From assembly GCF_011065405.1 (NCBI RefSeq), contig NZ_CP047056.1:2254747-2318746 (forward strand): 64,000 bases of DNA. The letters run 5' to 3'. The notes below the pieces were generated by a model, which had not been told where the DNA came from, did not search any database, and saw nothing but the letters and a program-made list of their open reading frames with translations. Below, piece after piece: positions 24,542 to 33,311 of the stretch; the stretch's first letter is position 1; each line of letters opens with the position of its first letter. The DNA comes from Succinivibrio dextrinosolvens (GTDB taxonomy: Bacteria; Pseudomonadota; Gammaproteobacteria; Enterobacterales; Succinivibrionaceae). Made by a program: the position numbers and the translations under genes.

Positions 24542-25591
24542 TTACCTTGCAAGTTCCTTCATCAGGAAATCAATATCACGGTTCTGGAAGGTCTTGAAGT
24601 TATCCTTTGTAATCAGCTGCTGAGGAGTAACCACTACGCGGGGAATACTCTGACCTTTTAGAATTCTTGCTGCAACCTGTACAGCGATCGCACCTGTAAC
24701 CTCAGGGAAGGAATCTACAGTTCCGGTCAGCTCTCCTTTTTCAATTGACTCATAGGCCTGTGCAATACCGTCAGTTCCAAAAACAGGGATACTTCCAAGT
24801 CTGCCTTTTTTCTTTAAGGCTTCAACCGCACCTAAGGCCATAACATCATTGTGGCAGTAAATCCCGATGATATTTGGATGTTTTGAAACGATCTCTTCGG
24901 TAAGCTTCTTTGCATCATCAAAAGCCCAGTTACCACAGACCTGTTCTACAACCTTGAACTCATGATTCTTCTTGAGAGTATTGATAAAACCGCGTGAACG
25001 CTGCGTGGTTGCATATACTAGAGGCAAACCTTCGATAACAGCAACTTCACCTCCTTTAGGGTATTTCTCTAAAAACCATTCTGCTACATCCATACCGTTG
25101 CGGTAATGCATCCCTCCAACGAAATAACGAGTCTGAGGTACAACTGCGTCTGAAACATTAATAAAAGGTATTTTTGCGCCTAAGGCTTCCTCAAAAGGAA
25201 GCTGCAGAGTCACATCCGTCTGAGGTGAGGCTAAGATTGCGGTAACTTTTTTTGCAAGCAGTGTTTCGGCAATATCCAGCTGCCCAATAGGATCCTCTTC
25301 ATCCTTAGCCGCCTGACATTCAAGTTTTACTCCCATTTTCTGAGCCATAAACATATAGCCTTTGTCGATGTTATCCCAAAAAGGAATATCCTTGGTTTTT
25401 ACAATGGCTCCGATAAAGGCATCCTTTGGAAAATCAGGTGCTTTGCCATATTTCTGTTCAAGCTTAATCCAGCTGATGCGATCAGCTTCAGTATCTGGAC
25501 TTAAATCGGCTAACTCAGCACTGAAAGCTGTTAATGAGGTAAAAACAAGAGAGGAAACAAAAAGTTTTAGGCCGGTTTTCAGATTTTTCAT
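24542..25591 (-). CDS. Orphan periplasmic sugar-binding protein
   Basis: The precursor of about 349 residues starts MKNLKTGLKLFVSSLVFTSLTAFSA, a Sec signal peptide; I chose the ATG at 25591 over an upstream ATG that would spoil the signal. The mature part has the type I periplasmic binding fold (AFIGAIVKTKDIPFWDNIDKG, ILASPQTDVT, GIYCHNDVMALGAVEAL). No permease or ATPase gene is beside it, so it either shares the RbsAC-type transporter of the same locus or serves as a sensor ligand-binder. Sites resembling the ROK operator lie about 200 bases upstream. Confidence 0.88.
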   Translation of the reverse strand: MKNLKTGLKLFVSSLVFTSLTAFSAELADLSPDTEADRISWIKLEQKYGKAPDFPKDAFIGAIVKTKDIPFWDNIDKGYMFMAQKMGVKLECQAAKDEEDPIGQLDIAETLLAKKVTAILASPQTDVTLQLPFEEALGAKIPFINVSDAVVPQTRYFVGGMHYRNGMDVAEWFLEKYPKGGEVAVIEGLPLVYATTQRSRGFINTLKKNHEFKVVEQVCGNWAFDDAKKLTEEIVSKHPNIIGIYCHNDVMALGAVEALKKKGRLGSIPVFGTDGIAQAYESIEKGELTGTVDSFPEVTGAIAVQVAARILKGQSIPRVVVTPQQLITKDNFKTFQNRDIDFLMKELAR

Positions 25592-25786
25592 AGACCACCA
25601 TACACAAATCAAACAACGCAGAGGTTATAAAATAACCTTTGCATAAGGAACGATTTTCTTCAAAAGAAAAACATATAAGAAAATTCACCTTGAATTATAG
25701 GCTAAGTTTTTGTCATGTAAAGTTGAAAATGATGTTTTTTTTAAATTTATATGCGGCGTGTGTCTGATATTTACGGGTTTTATACA

Positions 25787-25833
25787 ACTTTTATAAAGTC
25801 ACTTTTATAAAATGCCGTTGACTTTTATAAAGT
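25787..25833. promoter_or_regulatory. Second ROK-type operator cluster
   Basis: Three copies of ACTTTTATAAAGT (25787-25799, 25821-25833) or its one-base variant (25801-25813) lie upstream of the orphan binding-protein gene. Motif and 14-bp spacing match the cluster at 22057-22083, which argues that one regulator controls both. Confidence 0.65.
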
Positions 25834-25927
25834 GCATAATTTACTTAAAAGGAAAATAACTTTCAGACAATAGTACGATTTTATCTGAATATTGAAAATT
25901 TATTTCTGATTTTTTTTACTGATAAGT

Positions 25928-25968
25928 AAACCACCTCCTGCGTTGAGAATAAGTCAGGCAGGTGGTTT
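25928..25968 (-). terminator. Terminator of the GH1 glycosidase gene
   Basis: AAACCACCT pairs with AGGTGGTTT (9 bp), with an inner CTG/CAG extension, about 30 bases past the stop of the GH1 gene. The T-tract on the minus strand is short. Confidence 0.7.
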
Positions 25969-25997
25969 AAACTGTAAGATTTTACCTAATCAAATTT

Positions 25998-27329
25998 CTA
26001 TAGGTTGGCTCCATTGGAAGCAATTACCTCTTTATACCAGTAAGCGGAGTCCTTAAGAGTTCTCTTCTGGGTTCTGTAATCCACATAAATCAGTCCGAAT
26101 CTTGGATCATATCCCTCCGCCCATTCGTAATTGTCCATGATTGACCAGTATATATAGCCGATAAGTTTATATCCTTCATCAACCGCTTTTCTTGCTGCCA
26201 GAAGATGTCTGTGTATATAGTCAATTCGCTGAGGATCATGAACCTTGCCGTCAAGCATCACAAAATCATTGTTACACATGCCGTTTTCAGTGATCAGAAC
26301 TGGAAGTCCATATCTCTCATTGAGGAATCGTATAGCCCAGTACATGCAGTCAGGATCGATAGGCCAGTTAAGAGAGTTTCTAGGACAGCCGATGTACTCG
26401 TTGGTTTCATATGCACTATTGCCTTCCTTGTGACCAGCAGCGATATAGATATTGAATCCAAGAAAATCTAGAGGCTGTTGAATTTCCTGAAGTTCTTCAG
26501 ATGTGAACAGAGGTTTCCCAAAATAATCTTCTAGGTCAGCAGGATTCTTTCCCAGTACCGCAGGATCAATCCACCAGCCAGTGGAGAACGGCCCCTTTAT
26601 ACTGTTGGAGAAGGTCTTTTCATAGGCAATTCTGATAGCTTCCTCAGAATCATTCTCTGGCTTGAAGATTGGACCAGTAGGGGCAAAGCCTACTATAGGA
26701 GCTGTCTTTGCTGTTTCTCTTATAACCTTTACTGCTCTGGCATGGGCAAAGAGAACATTTCTGGTACATGGATACAGAGCATCCTTATCATTAAGGAAAG
26801 GAGCATGGGTAGCCCCCAGATAGCTGATACCGATAAAGCAGTTTGGCTCATTGATGGTCATCCAGTATTTAACCTTATCTGATAAGGCCTCAACTACAAC
26901 CTTTACATACTGTGCAAACCATTCTGGTGATTCGTCATTCTGCCATCCGCCTTTTTTGTAAAGCTCATATGGAAGATCCCAATGATAAAGAGTAATCATA
27001 GGTTCAATACCAGCCTTAAGCAGTAAATCCACTAGCCTTCTGTAGAAATCCAGGCCTTTCTGATTAACACTACCTTTGCCATTAGGAATAATTCTTGGCC
27101 AGCTTACAGAGAATCTGTAGTATTTCAGTCCGATTTTCTTCATGTTCTCAACGTCTTCCTCAAGACGATGGTAATGGTCACAGGCCACATGGGGTGAATC
27201 ATTGTGTCTGGTATGTCCGTCATAGAGAACATCCCAGATGCTAAGGCCCTTTCCGTCCTCATTATATGCACCTTCGACCTGGGCTGCGGCAGATGCTGCT
27301 CCCCACATGAAATCAGATTTGAATGCCAT
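25998..27329 (-). CDS. Glycoside hydrolase family 1 beta-glucosidase
   Basis: A 443-residue cytoplasmic TIM-barrel enzyme. The acid/base Glu is in TINEPNC (about residue 165) and the nucleophile Glu is in LITENG (about 350). The usual N-terminal FMWGAASAAAQVEGAYNEDGKG and the C-terminal WSIMDNYEWAEGYDPRFGLI complete the GH1 signature. It hydrolyses beta-glucosides or related disaccharides such as cellobiose; there is no phosphate-binding pocket signature that I can identify, so a 6-phospho enzyme is less likely. It is a single gene beside the ROK-controlled sugar locus. Confidence 0.93.
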   Translation of the reverse strand: MAFKSDFMWGAASAAAQVEGAYNEDGKGLSIWDVLYDGHTRHNDSPHVACDHYHRLEEDVENMKKIGLKYYRFSVSWPRIIPNGKGSVNQKGLDFYRRLVDLLLKAGIEPMITLYHWDLPYELYKKGGWQNDESPEWFAQYVKVVVEALSDKVKYWMTINEPNCFIGISYLGATHAPFLNDKDALYPCTRNVLFAHARAVKVIRETAKTAPIVGFAPTGPIFKPENDSEEAIRIAYEKTFSNSIKGPFSTGWWIDPAVLGKNPADLEDYFGKPLFTSEELQEIQQPLDFLGFNIYIAAGHKEGNSAYETNEYIGCPRNSLNWPIDPDCMYWAIRFLNERYGLPVLITENGMCNNDFVMLDGKVHDPQRIDYIHRHLLAARKAVDEGYKLIGYIYWSIMDNYEWAEGYDPRFGLIYVDYRTQKRTLKDSAYWYKEVIASNGANL

Positions 27330-27544
27330 ATGTTTCCCTTCTTAAAAGAAATTTAAATGTTGAACTTCACAATAGACCATTTTCTTTGGACAATTATTCT
27401 CAAAAAATGTCTGTGCTCAAATATCTGAAGATTTGTGTTATGAAATTAGATGATATTTCAACGCACTCCTAGAACAATGTCCAGTATAGAGCTAGAATAT
27501 TTTTGATCTGCAGAATATTAAATTAAGCGAATATATAAATCAAA

Positions 27545-28912
27545 ATGCCCTTTGTCCGTTTTCTGATTCTGGCCGTCTGTATAAATTCCTTCTGCGGCTC
27601 TTTTATGGGATCATCAATATTTATTGCAATTCCGGCTATTTCCTCTGATTTCCATGTGCCTCCTGAGTATATATCTGCAGTAATCAATGCCTATGTGATT
27701 GCGGTTACTGCTTTTTTGGTTCCCACCATAGCCATAGTTCAGAGGATAGGGCATAAACGAGGTTTTGTTGTCGGATCAGTTGTATCCGCCATAACTTCTG
27801 TGCTGATTGCTTTGTCGCCAAACTTCTATACCCTGATTGCCTTCAGAACTCTTCAGGGACTCTCAAACGCCTTTATTTTCAGTACAACCTATGCACTGCT
27901 TATAGACAATATCGACAGTAAATCCAAGGGCAGTGCTATCGGGATGACTACAGCATGTGTTTATGCTGGAATATCCTGTGCTCCTTTTTTAGGCGGTTTT
28001 CTGACTGATACTATTGGCTGGTGGTCTATGTTTATTATCAGTGCCTGCGGAAATTTTTCAGCGGCTCTGTTATGCAGAAATATTCCAACCGATAATCCTG
28101 AGCCACATAAGCTCGCCTATCTTAAAGGAATACTGTCTCTTATAGGTTTTGTAACCTTCTTTACCGGTCTTTCCATGTTTATCAATAATCATGATGGCCT
28201 GTATCTATTGGCGGCAGGTATTGTACTTCTGACTTTTTATGTTTATAGAGAACTTACCTCAAAAAATCCTCTATTGAAACTCAGCGTGGTGCTTGAGAAT
28301 CGGATCTTAAACGGAAGTCTTCTAAGCTCCATGTTTCATTATCTGTCCACATTTGCCATAACCATGCTGCTGTCAATGCATCTTCAGCTTATAAACGGCT
28401 ATACGGCCTCAATGGCAGGCATAATCCTGGTGATTCAGCCGGTGGTTCAGTGTCTGGTTTCTCCGTTTGCAGGAAAGGCTGCGGACAGATTCTCGCCGCA
28501 TATGATTTCATTTATTGGTCTTGTGATCTCAGGTTCATCTCTTTGTATTCTGAGCTTTATTGAGCCTAAAACACCTTTTTATATGATTGCGCTGGCTCAG
28601 TTCCTGTCCGGTCTTGGCTTTGGGCTCTTCTCTGCTCCTAACTCCACTATCATCATGAGCTCTGTACCACGTGAGTACTATGCTATGGGATCAGGGCTGC
28701 AGGCTCTGGTTAGAAACAGTGGTATGGCTTTCTGTATGGCGATGGTGACTTCTGTACTGTTTTATGCCATTAACTCCGAGGAAGGGACCACCTTATATAT
28801 AAGAGAGTTATCTGCTGCAATGCAGATTATCTTTACTTTTTCAGCAATTCTGACTCTAATCTCCGCACTGTTTCTGTTAAGAAGCTTCAGAGCCATAAAA
28901 CAAAAGCCTTAA
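27545..28912 (+). CDS. MFS transporter, DHA2/EmrB-like drug exporter
   Basis: A 455-residue membrane protein with about 14 hydrophobic helices. It starts with the TM1 segment INSFCGSFMGSSIFIAIPAISSDF typical of DHA2 antiporters and has a motif A-like loop (RIGHKRGFVVG) and a motif C-like helix (GISCAPFLGGFLTD). Such proteins export drugs, bile salts or organic acids using the proton gradient. The start codon has no obvious ribosome site. It appears to be monocistronic and divergent from the GH1 gene. Confidence 0.85.
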   Translation: MPFVRFLILAVCINSFCGSFMGSSIFIAIPAISSDFHVPPEYISAVINAYVIAVTAFLVPTIAIVQRIGHKRGFVVGSVVSAITSVLIALSPNFYTLIAFRTLQGLSNAFIFSTTYALLIDNIDSKSKGSAIGMTTACVYAGISCAPFLGGFLTDTIGWWSMFIISACGNFSAALLCRNIPTDNPEPHKLAYLKGILSLIGFVTFFTGLSMFINNHDGLYLLAAGIVLLTFYVYRELTSKNPLLKLSVVLENRILNGSLLSSMFHYLSTFAITMLLSMHLQLINGYTASMAGIILVIQPVVQCLVSPFAGKAADRFSPHMISFIGLVISGSSLCILSFIEPKTPFYMIALAQFLSGLGFGLFSAPNSTIIMSSVPREYYAMGSGLQALVRNSGMAFCMAMVTSVLFYAINSEEGTTLYIRELSAAMQIIFTFSAILTLISALFLLRSFRAIKQKP

Positions 28913-29031
28913 CTATCGGATTGGTTGGGATTTTTACTGAGAGTTTTCACACGCTTTGAATCCCCTATAATTTCTGTGTCTGGATAACTGTGCTAGTATG
29001 GTCTGAAACAGAATATTTTTAGGAGATTAAA

Positions 29032-29538
29032 ATGCAGGAAGATACAGTCTCATCAAACGAACAGCACCCAGTCAGTATCAAGTGGATTCAGCGTTATTTT
29101 AAAATTGCCGAGCAAGTAAGCTCCTGGTCTAAAGATCCTTCATCTAAAATCGGTGCCATCATTGTTGGAGACAAGGGGCAGATCATATCTCAGGGCTATA
29201 ACGGTTTCCCTCGTGGCGTCATCGACAGCGAAGATCGCTACAATCAGCGTGAAATTAAATACAAGCTGGTGGTGCATGCTGAAATGAACGCAATTCTAAA
29301 TGCTTTATACAATGGCTCTTCCGTGGATGGAGCGACTCTGTATGTTCACGCTCTTCCTGTCTGTCATGAATGTGCCAAGGCTATTATTCAGGCAGGTATC
29401 GCCAAAGTATATATTGATACCAATATTAATGAGCGCTGGCAGGAGAGCTGGCATTACACCAAGACCATGTTTTCTGAGGCAAAGGTGGAATGCTATTACT
29501 ACAATGATGAAGACGGCTCAATAACCAGACAGTGTTAG
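29032..29538 (+). CDS. dCMP/cytidine deaminase-family protein
   Basis: This 168-residue protein has the zinc-dependent deaminase motifs HAEMNAIL (His ligand and catalytic Glu) and PVCHEC (two Cys ligands). The conserved DPSSKIGAIIV and GYNGFPRG segments characterise ComEB-type dCMP deaminases, which make dUMP for thymidylate synthesis. It lies 61 bases upstream of ydfG on the same strand and may be co-transcribed with it, though the functions are unrelated. Confidence 0.88.
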   Translation: MQEDTVSSNEQHPVSIKWIQRYFKIAEQVSSWSKDPSSKIGAIIVGDKGQIISQGYNGFPRGVIDSEDRYNQREIKYKLVVHAEMNAILNALYNGSSVDGATLYVHALPVCHECAKAIIQAGIAKVYIDTNINERWQESWHYTKTMFSEAKVECYYYNDEDGSITRQC

Positions 29539-29599
29539 CCGTATACTCAGACGGCTGATTCCGTTTTTGGTCAAAGATAAAACACATAAGGAGTTTAAA

Positions 29600-30373
29600 G
29601 TGAGTCTATATAACACAGTGCTGGTAACAGGGGCTTCTGCTGGTTTTGGCTATGCTATAGCAGAACTACTGGCAACTAACGGTTATAAGGTGGTGGCATG
29701 TGCCAGAAGAGCAGAGAAACTAAAGGCCCTCGCCGCAAAGAGTTCAAACATCTATCCCTTTGAACTGGATGTAACCGATGAGAAAAGTGTTGAATCAATT
29801 CTGTCTAAACTTCCTGCTGAGTTTCAGAAGATTGATGTTTTGGTTAATAATGCCGGTCTGGCTTTAAGTCAGGATAAAGCCTTTGATTGCAAGGTTGATG
29901 AATGGAAAACTATGGTTAATACCAACATCAACGGGCTTTTATACATGACTCATGCACTGCTGCCTCAGATGGTGAAGAGAAACCACGGATATATTATCAA
30001 TATAGGTTCAACCGCTGGTTGCTGGCCTTATACCGGTGGCAATGTCTATGGTGGTACCAAGGCTTTTGTTGAGCAGTTCAGCAGAAATCTTAGAACTGAC
30101 CTTAAGGAGACTGCAGTAAAAGTTACTGTTTTAAAACCAGGTCTATGTGGTAACACTGAATTTTCAAATGTCCGTTTCCATGGAGACAGTGCAAAGGCTG
30201 AATCTGTATATACTGATACCAGATCAATTGGCCCTGAGGATATCGCCAATACTGTGCTCTGGCTACTGAGTACTCCTGCTCATATGAATGTCAATGATAT
30301 GGAAATCATGCCTGTCTGTCAGACCTACGGTGGACTTGCTGTAACCAGAAAACTGAACCTTAACGAAATTTAA
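29600..30373 (+). CDS. ydfG: YdfG-type NADP-dependent 3-hydroxy acid / L-allo-threonine dehydrogenase
   Basis: A 257-residue SDR whose sequence closely follows E. coli YdfG as I remember it (VTGASAGFG, NNAGLAL, HGYIINIGSTAG, GGNVYGGTKAFV, PGLCGNTEFSNVRF). YdfG oxidises L-allo-threonine, serine and 3-hydroxy acids and also reduces malonic semialdehyde. I chose the GTG at 29600, six bases after AAGGAG, rather than an upstream in-frame ATG at 29567 without a ribosome site. Catalytic Ser, Tyr and Lys are all present. Confidence 0.92.
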   Translation: MSLYNTVLVTGASAGFGYAIAELLATNGYKVVACARRAEKLKALAAKSSNIYPFELDVTDEKSVESILSKLPAEFQKIDVLVNNAGLALSQDKAFDCKVDEWKTMVNTNINGLLYMTHALLPQMVKRNHGYIINIGSTAGCWPYTGGNVYGGTKAFVEQFSRNLRTDLKETAVKVTVLKPGLCGNTEFSNVRFHGDSAKAESVYTDTRSIGPEDIANTVLWLLSTPAHMNVNDMEIMPVCQTYGGLAVTRKLNLNEI

Positions 30374-30795
30374 CCTGCCTTTACTGATTCTGATGCTGAC
30401 GTTTTCTCTTAATCTGTCAGCATCTGCCTACTTCTATCCTTATTCATTAAAAATTATAATTCCTTGTAAAAGTGAATATCTTTATAGTAGTTAATATAGA
30501 AAATCTTTATTATAATTTACATGAAATACCTAGATAATGACATATATGTCATTACCGTAAAATGTGCACGGTTAGTCTTTGTGGTGTTTAATGGATTAAA
30601 CAAGATAAAAAATATGAAGAAAATTTTTATTTATTTTAATGACAAAAATATGCAAGTACGTCAGCTATTGAGAAATAGGATTTCAATACGTTAGAAATAA
30701 AATGTGAATGTTTTATACAAGAAATAATGTATATAAGTAGTGAAAAATCAACCATCGAAATGTGATCGGTATTTAATTTCTGTAAAATAAAGTGC
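30374..30795. other. Intergenic region upstream of ompA with 20-bp palindrome
   Basis: About 420 AT-rich bases without a gene. The notable element is a perfect 20-bp palindrome at 30535-30554, built on ATGACAT/ATGTCAT. It is more than 250 bases upstream of the ompA start, so it is either a distal regulator site or a DNA structure element. Nothing else stands out. Confidence 0.5.
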
Positions 30796-30840
30796 TACTA
30801 TAGCCCCCGCTTTTTTAAGCACTGTTATGAAAAAGTCGGG
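30793..30840 (+). promoter_or_regulatory. ompA promoter and 5' leader stem-loop
   Basis: An extended -10 element, TGCTACTAT (30793-30801), predicts a transcript start near 30807. The RNA would then begin directly with the stem CCCGCTTTTT (30806-30815) paired with AAAAAGTCGGG (30830-30840, one bulge), ending just before the ribosome site of ompA. The E. coli ompA mRNA likewise begins with a stem-loop that protects it from decay. The -35 region is poor. Confidence 0.55.
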
Positions 30841-30850
30841 TATGTGAATA

Positions 30851-31891
30851 ATGTTTAAAAAGTTAGTTTTTTCTTTCCTTTGTTTTTATGTTGCTTTAAC
30901 TTCATCCGCTTTTGCTGCATTACAGGACAGCTGGATCTTTGGTTTAGGCGGTGGCTGGGCTCATGCCTATGATCACAAGATTGGTTCTCATTATAATTTC
31001 GGACCTTACACCTATACTACTTATGTTGAGAGTGATGGCTACGGCATCAAGGCTCTGGCTGAAAGAAACTTCAAAGACTGGTTCGGTGTAGGTTTAGGCT
31101 ACAACTACATTAAGGATCAGAAGATCATTTTTTCCTGTAATGACTGCAAGTTCCGAATGGAGGATCATTACAATATCGTTGAGCTTTATTCTCGTTTTGC
31201 ATATCCTCTTGATGAGAAGGGCTCAGATGCTTTCTTCAAAGTTGGTCCTACCTACAACTGGCATTCTTTTAACCACGAGACACACAGTGTATGGGGCGGT
31301 GTTGCTGGTGCAGGTATTCAGTATGCTTTCACTCCTAAGTTCAGTATTCGCGGTGGCTATGATTATTTCTACAGAGCAGCTGATCGCAAGTTCCACCCAG
31401 ATGATGAGAGAAAGATCCGTATTGATCAGGGCTTACTGTATTTAACTTTCCAGTATACTTTTCAGGACGATCCAAAACCAGCTCCTGCCAAGCAGGCTGT
31501 TAAGACAACCGAGAAGGTTATCCACACTTTAGATGCAGGCATTCTGTTCCCATTCGACAGCTCAGTTCTGTCAAACGAAGGCAAGAACGCAGTTTCTACC
31601 ATTATCAAGTCTTCAGAGAAGTTTGAGGAGCCTGAGTTTGAGGTTTATGGCTATACCGACCGTTTAGGTTCAGAAGCTTATAACAGCAAGCTGTCTCAGG
31701 AGCGCGCTGACTCAGTTTCTGCAGAGTTTGCAAATCAGGGAGTAAATACCAAGGTTGCTCAGGGGAAGGGTAAGTCAAATCCTGTAACCGGTGACAAGTG
31801 TGCAAATATCAAGTCACGTAAGCCTTTAATCGACTGTCTGGCTGCAGACCGCAGAGTAGAGGTGGTAGTATCAGGAAAGACTGCTAAATAA
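30851..31891 (+). CDS. ompA: OmpA family outer-membrane protein
   Basis: The 346-residue precursor has a signal peptide (about 1-22). An eight-stranded N-terminal beta-barrel (about 23-210) begins WIFGLGGGWAHAY, followed by a Pro/Ala-rich linker and the C-terminal OmpA peptidoglycan-binding domain. That domain includes the motif YTDRLGSEAYNSKLSQERA and the paired Cys of GDKCANIKSRKPLIDCLAADRRVEV, as in enterobacterial OmpA. It links the outer membrane to the cell wall. A stem-loop leader lies immediately upstream and a strong terminator follows, consistent with a highly expressed single gene. Confidence 0.93.
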   Translation: MFKKLVFSFLCFYVALTSSAFAALQDSWIFGLGGGWAHAYDHKIGSHYNFGPYTYTTYVESDGYGIKALAERNFKDWFGVGLGYNYIKDQKIIFSCNDCKFRMEDHYNIVELYSRFAYPLDEKGSDAFFKVGPTYNWHSFNHETHSVWGGVAGAGIQYAFTPKFSIRGGYDYFYRAADRKFHPDDERKIRIDQGLLYLTFQYTFQDDPKPAPAKQAVKTTEKVIHTLDAGILFPFDSSVLSNEGKNAVSTIIKSSEKFEEPEFEVYGYTDRLGSEAYNSKLSQERADSVSAEFANQGVNTKVAQGKGKSNPVTGDKCANIKSRKPLIDCLAADRRVEVVVSGKTAK

Positions 31892-31938
31892 ATTAAAAAA
31901 AACAATAAGTTATAAAATCAAAACTGATTGAAATTTGT

Positions 31939-31971
31939 CATCCTCATCCTTTATGATGGGGATGTTTTTTT
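31939..31971 (+). terminator. ompA terminator
   Basis: CATCCTCATC pairs with GATGGGGATG (one mismatch) and is followed by TTTTTTT, about 50 bases past the stop. Confidence 0.88.
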
Positions 31972-31990
31972 ATGCATGGCGCATTTTTTC

Positions 31991-32761
31991 TCAGAAACTC
32001 TCTTTCTTTTCTCCTGAATGAGGATGTCTGATCCTCAGTCTGCATTTTTCAGTTACAAACGGATTGTCATTTCCCTGAATTTTCTGAATCATGTAATTAC
32101 GTTTGCACTCGTTGTCTGTTGGTTTGTATTTCTGATTCCACTCTCTGTAAAGACGAAGATGCTCACTGTCAAGATTAAGTCCGTAGCGGGCATACATGTA
32201 AAGATAGGCTCTGGCAATAATTCCTCTTGCTCTCTCTGTAGGCTCGGCAAGATAATTACTTTTATTGAAATACATCTGGCACTGACCAAAGCCCTCTGGG
32301 TTATCCCTGTTGGTGAGTTTATCTACAAAGGCATAACTGCTTCGTCTTTTATTAACCTCACCTACTGCAGGATATAGATTGTGCAGATCTGCTTCAATCC
32401 GGTTGAAGCGTTCATCCGTATTTTCGCAGTTGTCTCTTCCTTCTCTTTTTGGCGCTGAAGTCCAGCATCTCATGCTGTGGGCAAATTCCCATACTGGAAC
32501 AATATGTTCTGCCTCGATTCTGTTTCCTCTTTCGTAATCCTCGTTAATCTCGTAGCCACAGCTTTTAAGATCGGGCTTATAGCCACGCTTCGTGAAAACA
32601 ATGCTGCAGCCGCAGTAGAGTGTAGTTGGCTTGTTTAGCTTGCCGAAGATTTTAACCATCTGCTTTTTTGCTTCCATAAAATTGGCTGGAGGCTCACTGC
32701 TGTTTGCAAAAGCTGATGGAATAAGAAACATCAGGCTTAAAGCTGTAAGTGTTTTTTTCAT
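31991..32761 (-). CDS. endA: Endonuclease I (EndA), periplasmic
   Basis: A 256-residue precursor with a signal peptide (MKKTLTALSLMFLIPSAFANS). The catalytic core reads NRIEAEHIVPVWEFAH and NRIEADLHNLYPAVGEVNKRRS, the His-Asn type beta-beta-alpha metal site of the endonuclease I family. Several Cys residues probably form disulfides in the periplasm. It cuts double-stranded DNA non-specifically. It is convergent with ompA and shares the intergenic terminator zone. Confidence 0.92.
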   Translation of the reverse strand: MKKTLTALSLMFLIPSAFANSSEPPANFMEAKKQMVKIFGKLNKPTTLYCGCSIVFTKRGYKPDLKSCGYEINEDYERGNRIEAEHIVPVWEFAHSMRCWTSAPKREGRDNCENTDERFNRIEADLHNLYPAVGEVNKRRSSYAFVDKLTNRDNPEGFGQCQMYFNKSNYLAEPTERARGIIARAYLYMYARYGLNLDSEHLRLYREWNQKYKPTDNECKRNYMIQKIQGNDNPFVTEKCRLRIRHPHSGEKKESF

Positions 32762-32944
32762 GATAATGCTGGATCTAGAATCTTTAACTGAACATAGAGT
32801 AGTATAGATGATTTTTTTGTCAAAAACTCAATAGAACACTGCAGGTTTAATATTCTAATGTTTTGCTATGTCTTCATCTTTATCATTTTCCTAATCCATC
32901 ACAAACAGATCAGACTGTATAATTACGGAGAAAAGGTTAAAAAA

Positions 32945-33191
32945 ATGGATAAAGCTAAAAGAATGAAAGCTCTTGAAGGTTACAGAGATTTTTTTTGATG
33001 TATATCTGAACCGTCCGATGAATGCTCAGGAACAGCAGATTTTCGATGACTGCGCTGACTGTAAAATCAGCTTTGAAGCGTATAGAGATAAGCTGATTGA
33101 GCTTACTATGGAGCAAGGCAGAAAACTTACCTGCCTTTTCTCTGATAATGATGAAGCAAATGAAGGCAGAAAAGCAGAAACAGCCTGCTAG
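32945..33191 (+). pseudogene. Small gene with frameshift in an eight-T run
   Basis: The frame starting at ATG 32945 reads MDKAKRMKALEGYRDFF and then stops at TGA. Removing one T from the run of eight T at 32989-32996 joins it to DVYLNRPMNAQEQQIFDDCADCKISFEAYRDKL and continues to 33191, giving a coherent acidic protein of about 81 residues. The two halves share a register of charged and aromatic residues, so this is one gene. Either it is a recent frameshift, a phase-variable tract, or one corrected by slippage of RNA polymerase on the T run. The family was not recognised. Confidence 0.65.
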
Positions 33192-33261
33192 TCAATTCAA
33201 GCTATCGCCGGCTGTCACCATCATAGCTGCAGATAACTTTCTTTAGAGAATTAAGATTATG

Positions 33262-33293
33262 CGAAAAAAAATCCTGCACAAAGATGTGCAGGA
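33262..33293 (-). terminator. Terminator of the TRAP transporter operon
   Basis: TCCTGCACA pairs with TGTGCAGGA (9 bp, 4-base loop). On the minus strand a run of eight T follows. It lies 19 bases past the stop of dctM. Confidence 0.93.
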
Positions 33294-33311
33294 ATGAGGA
33301 GATTTTCCCTT

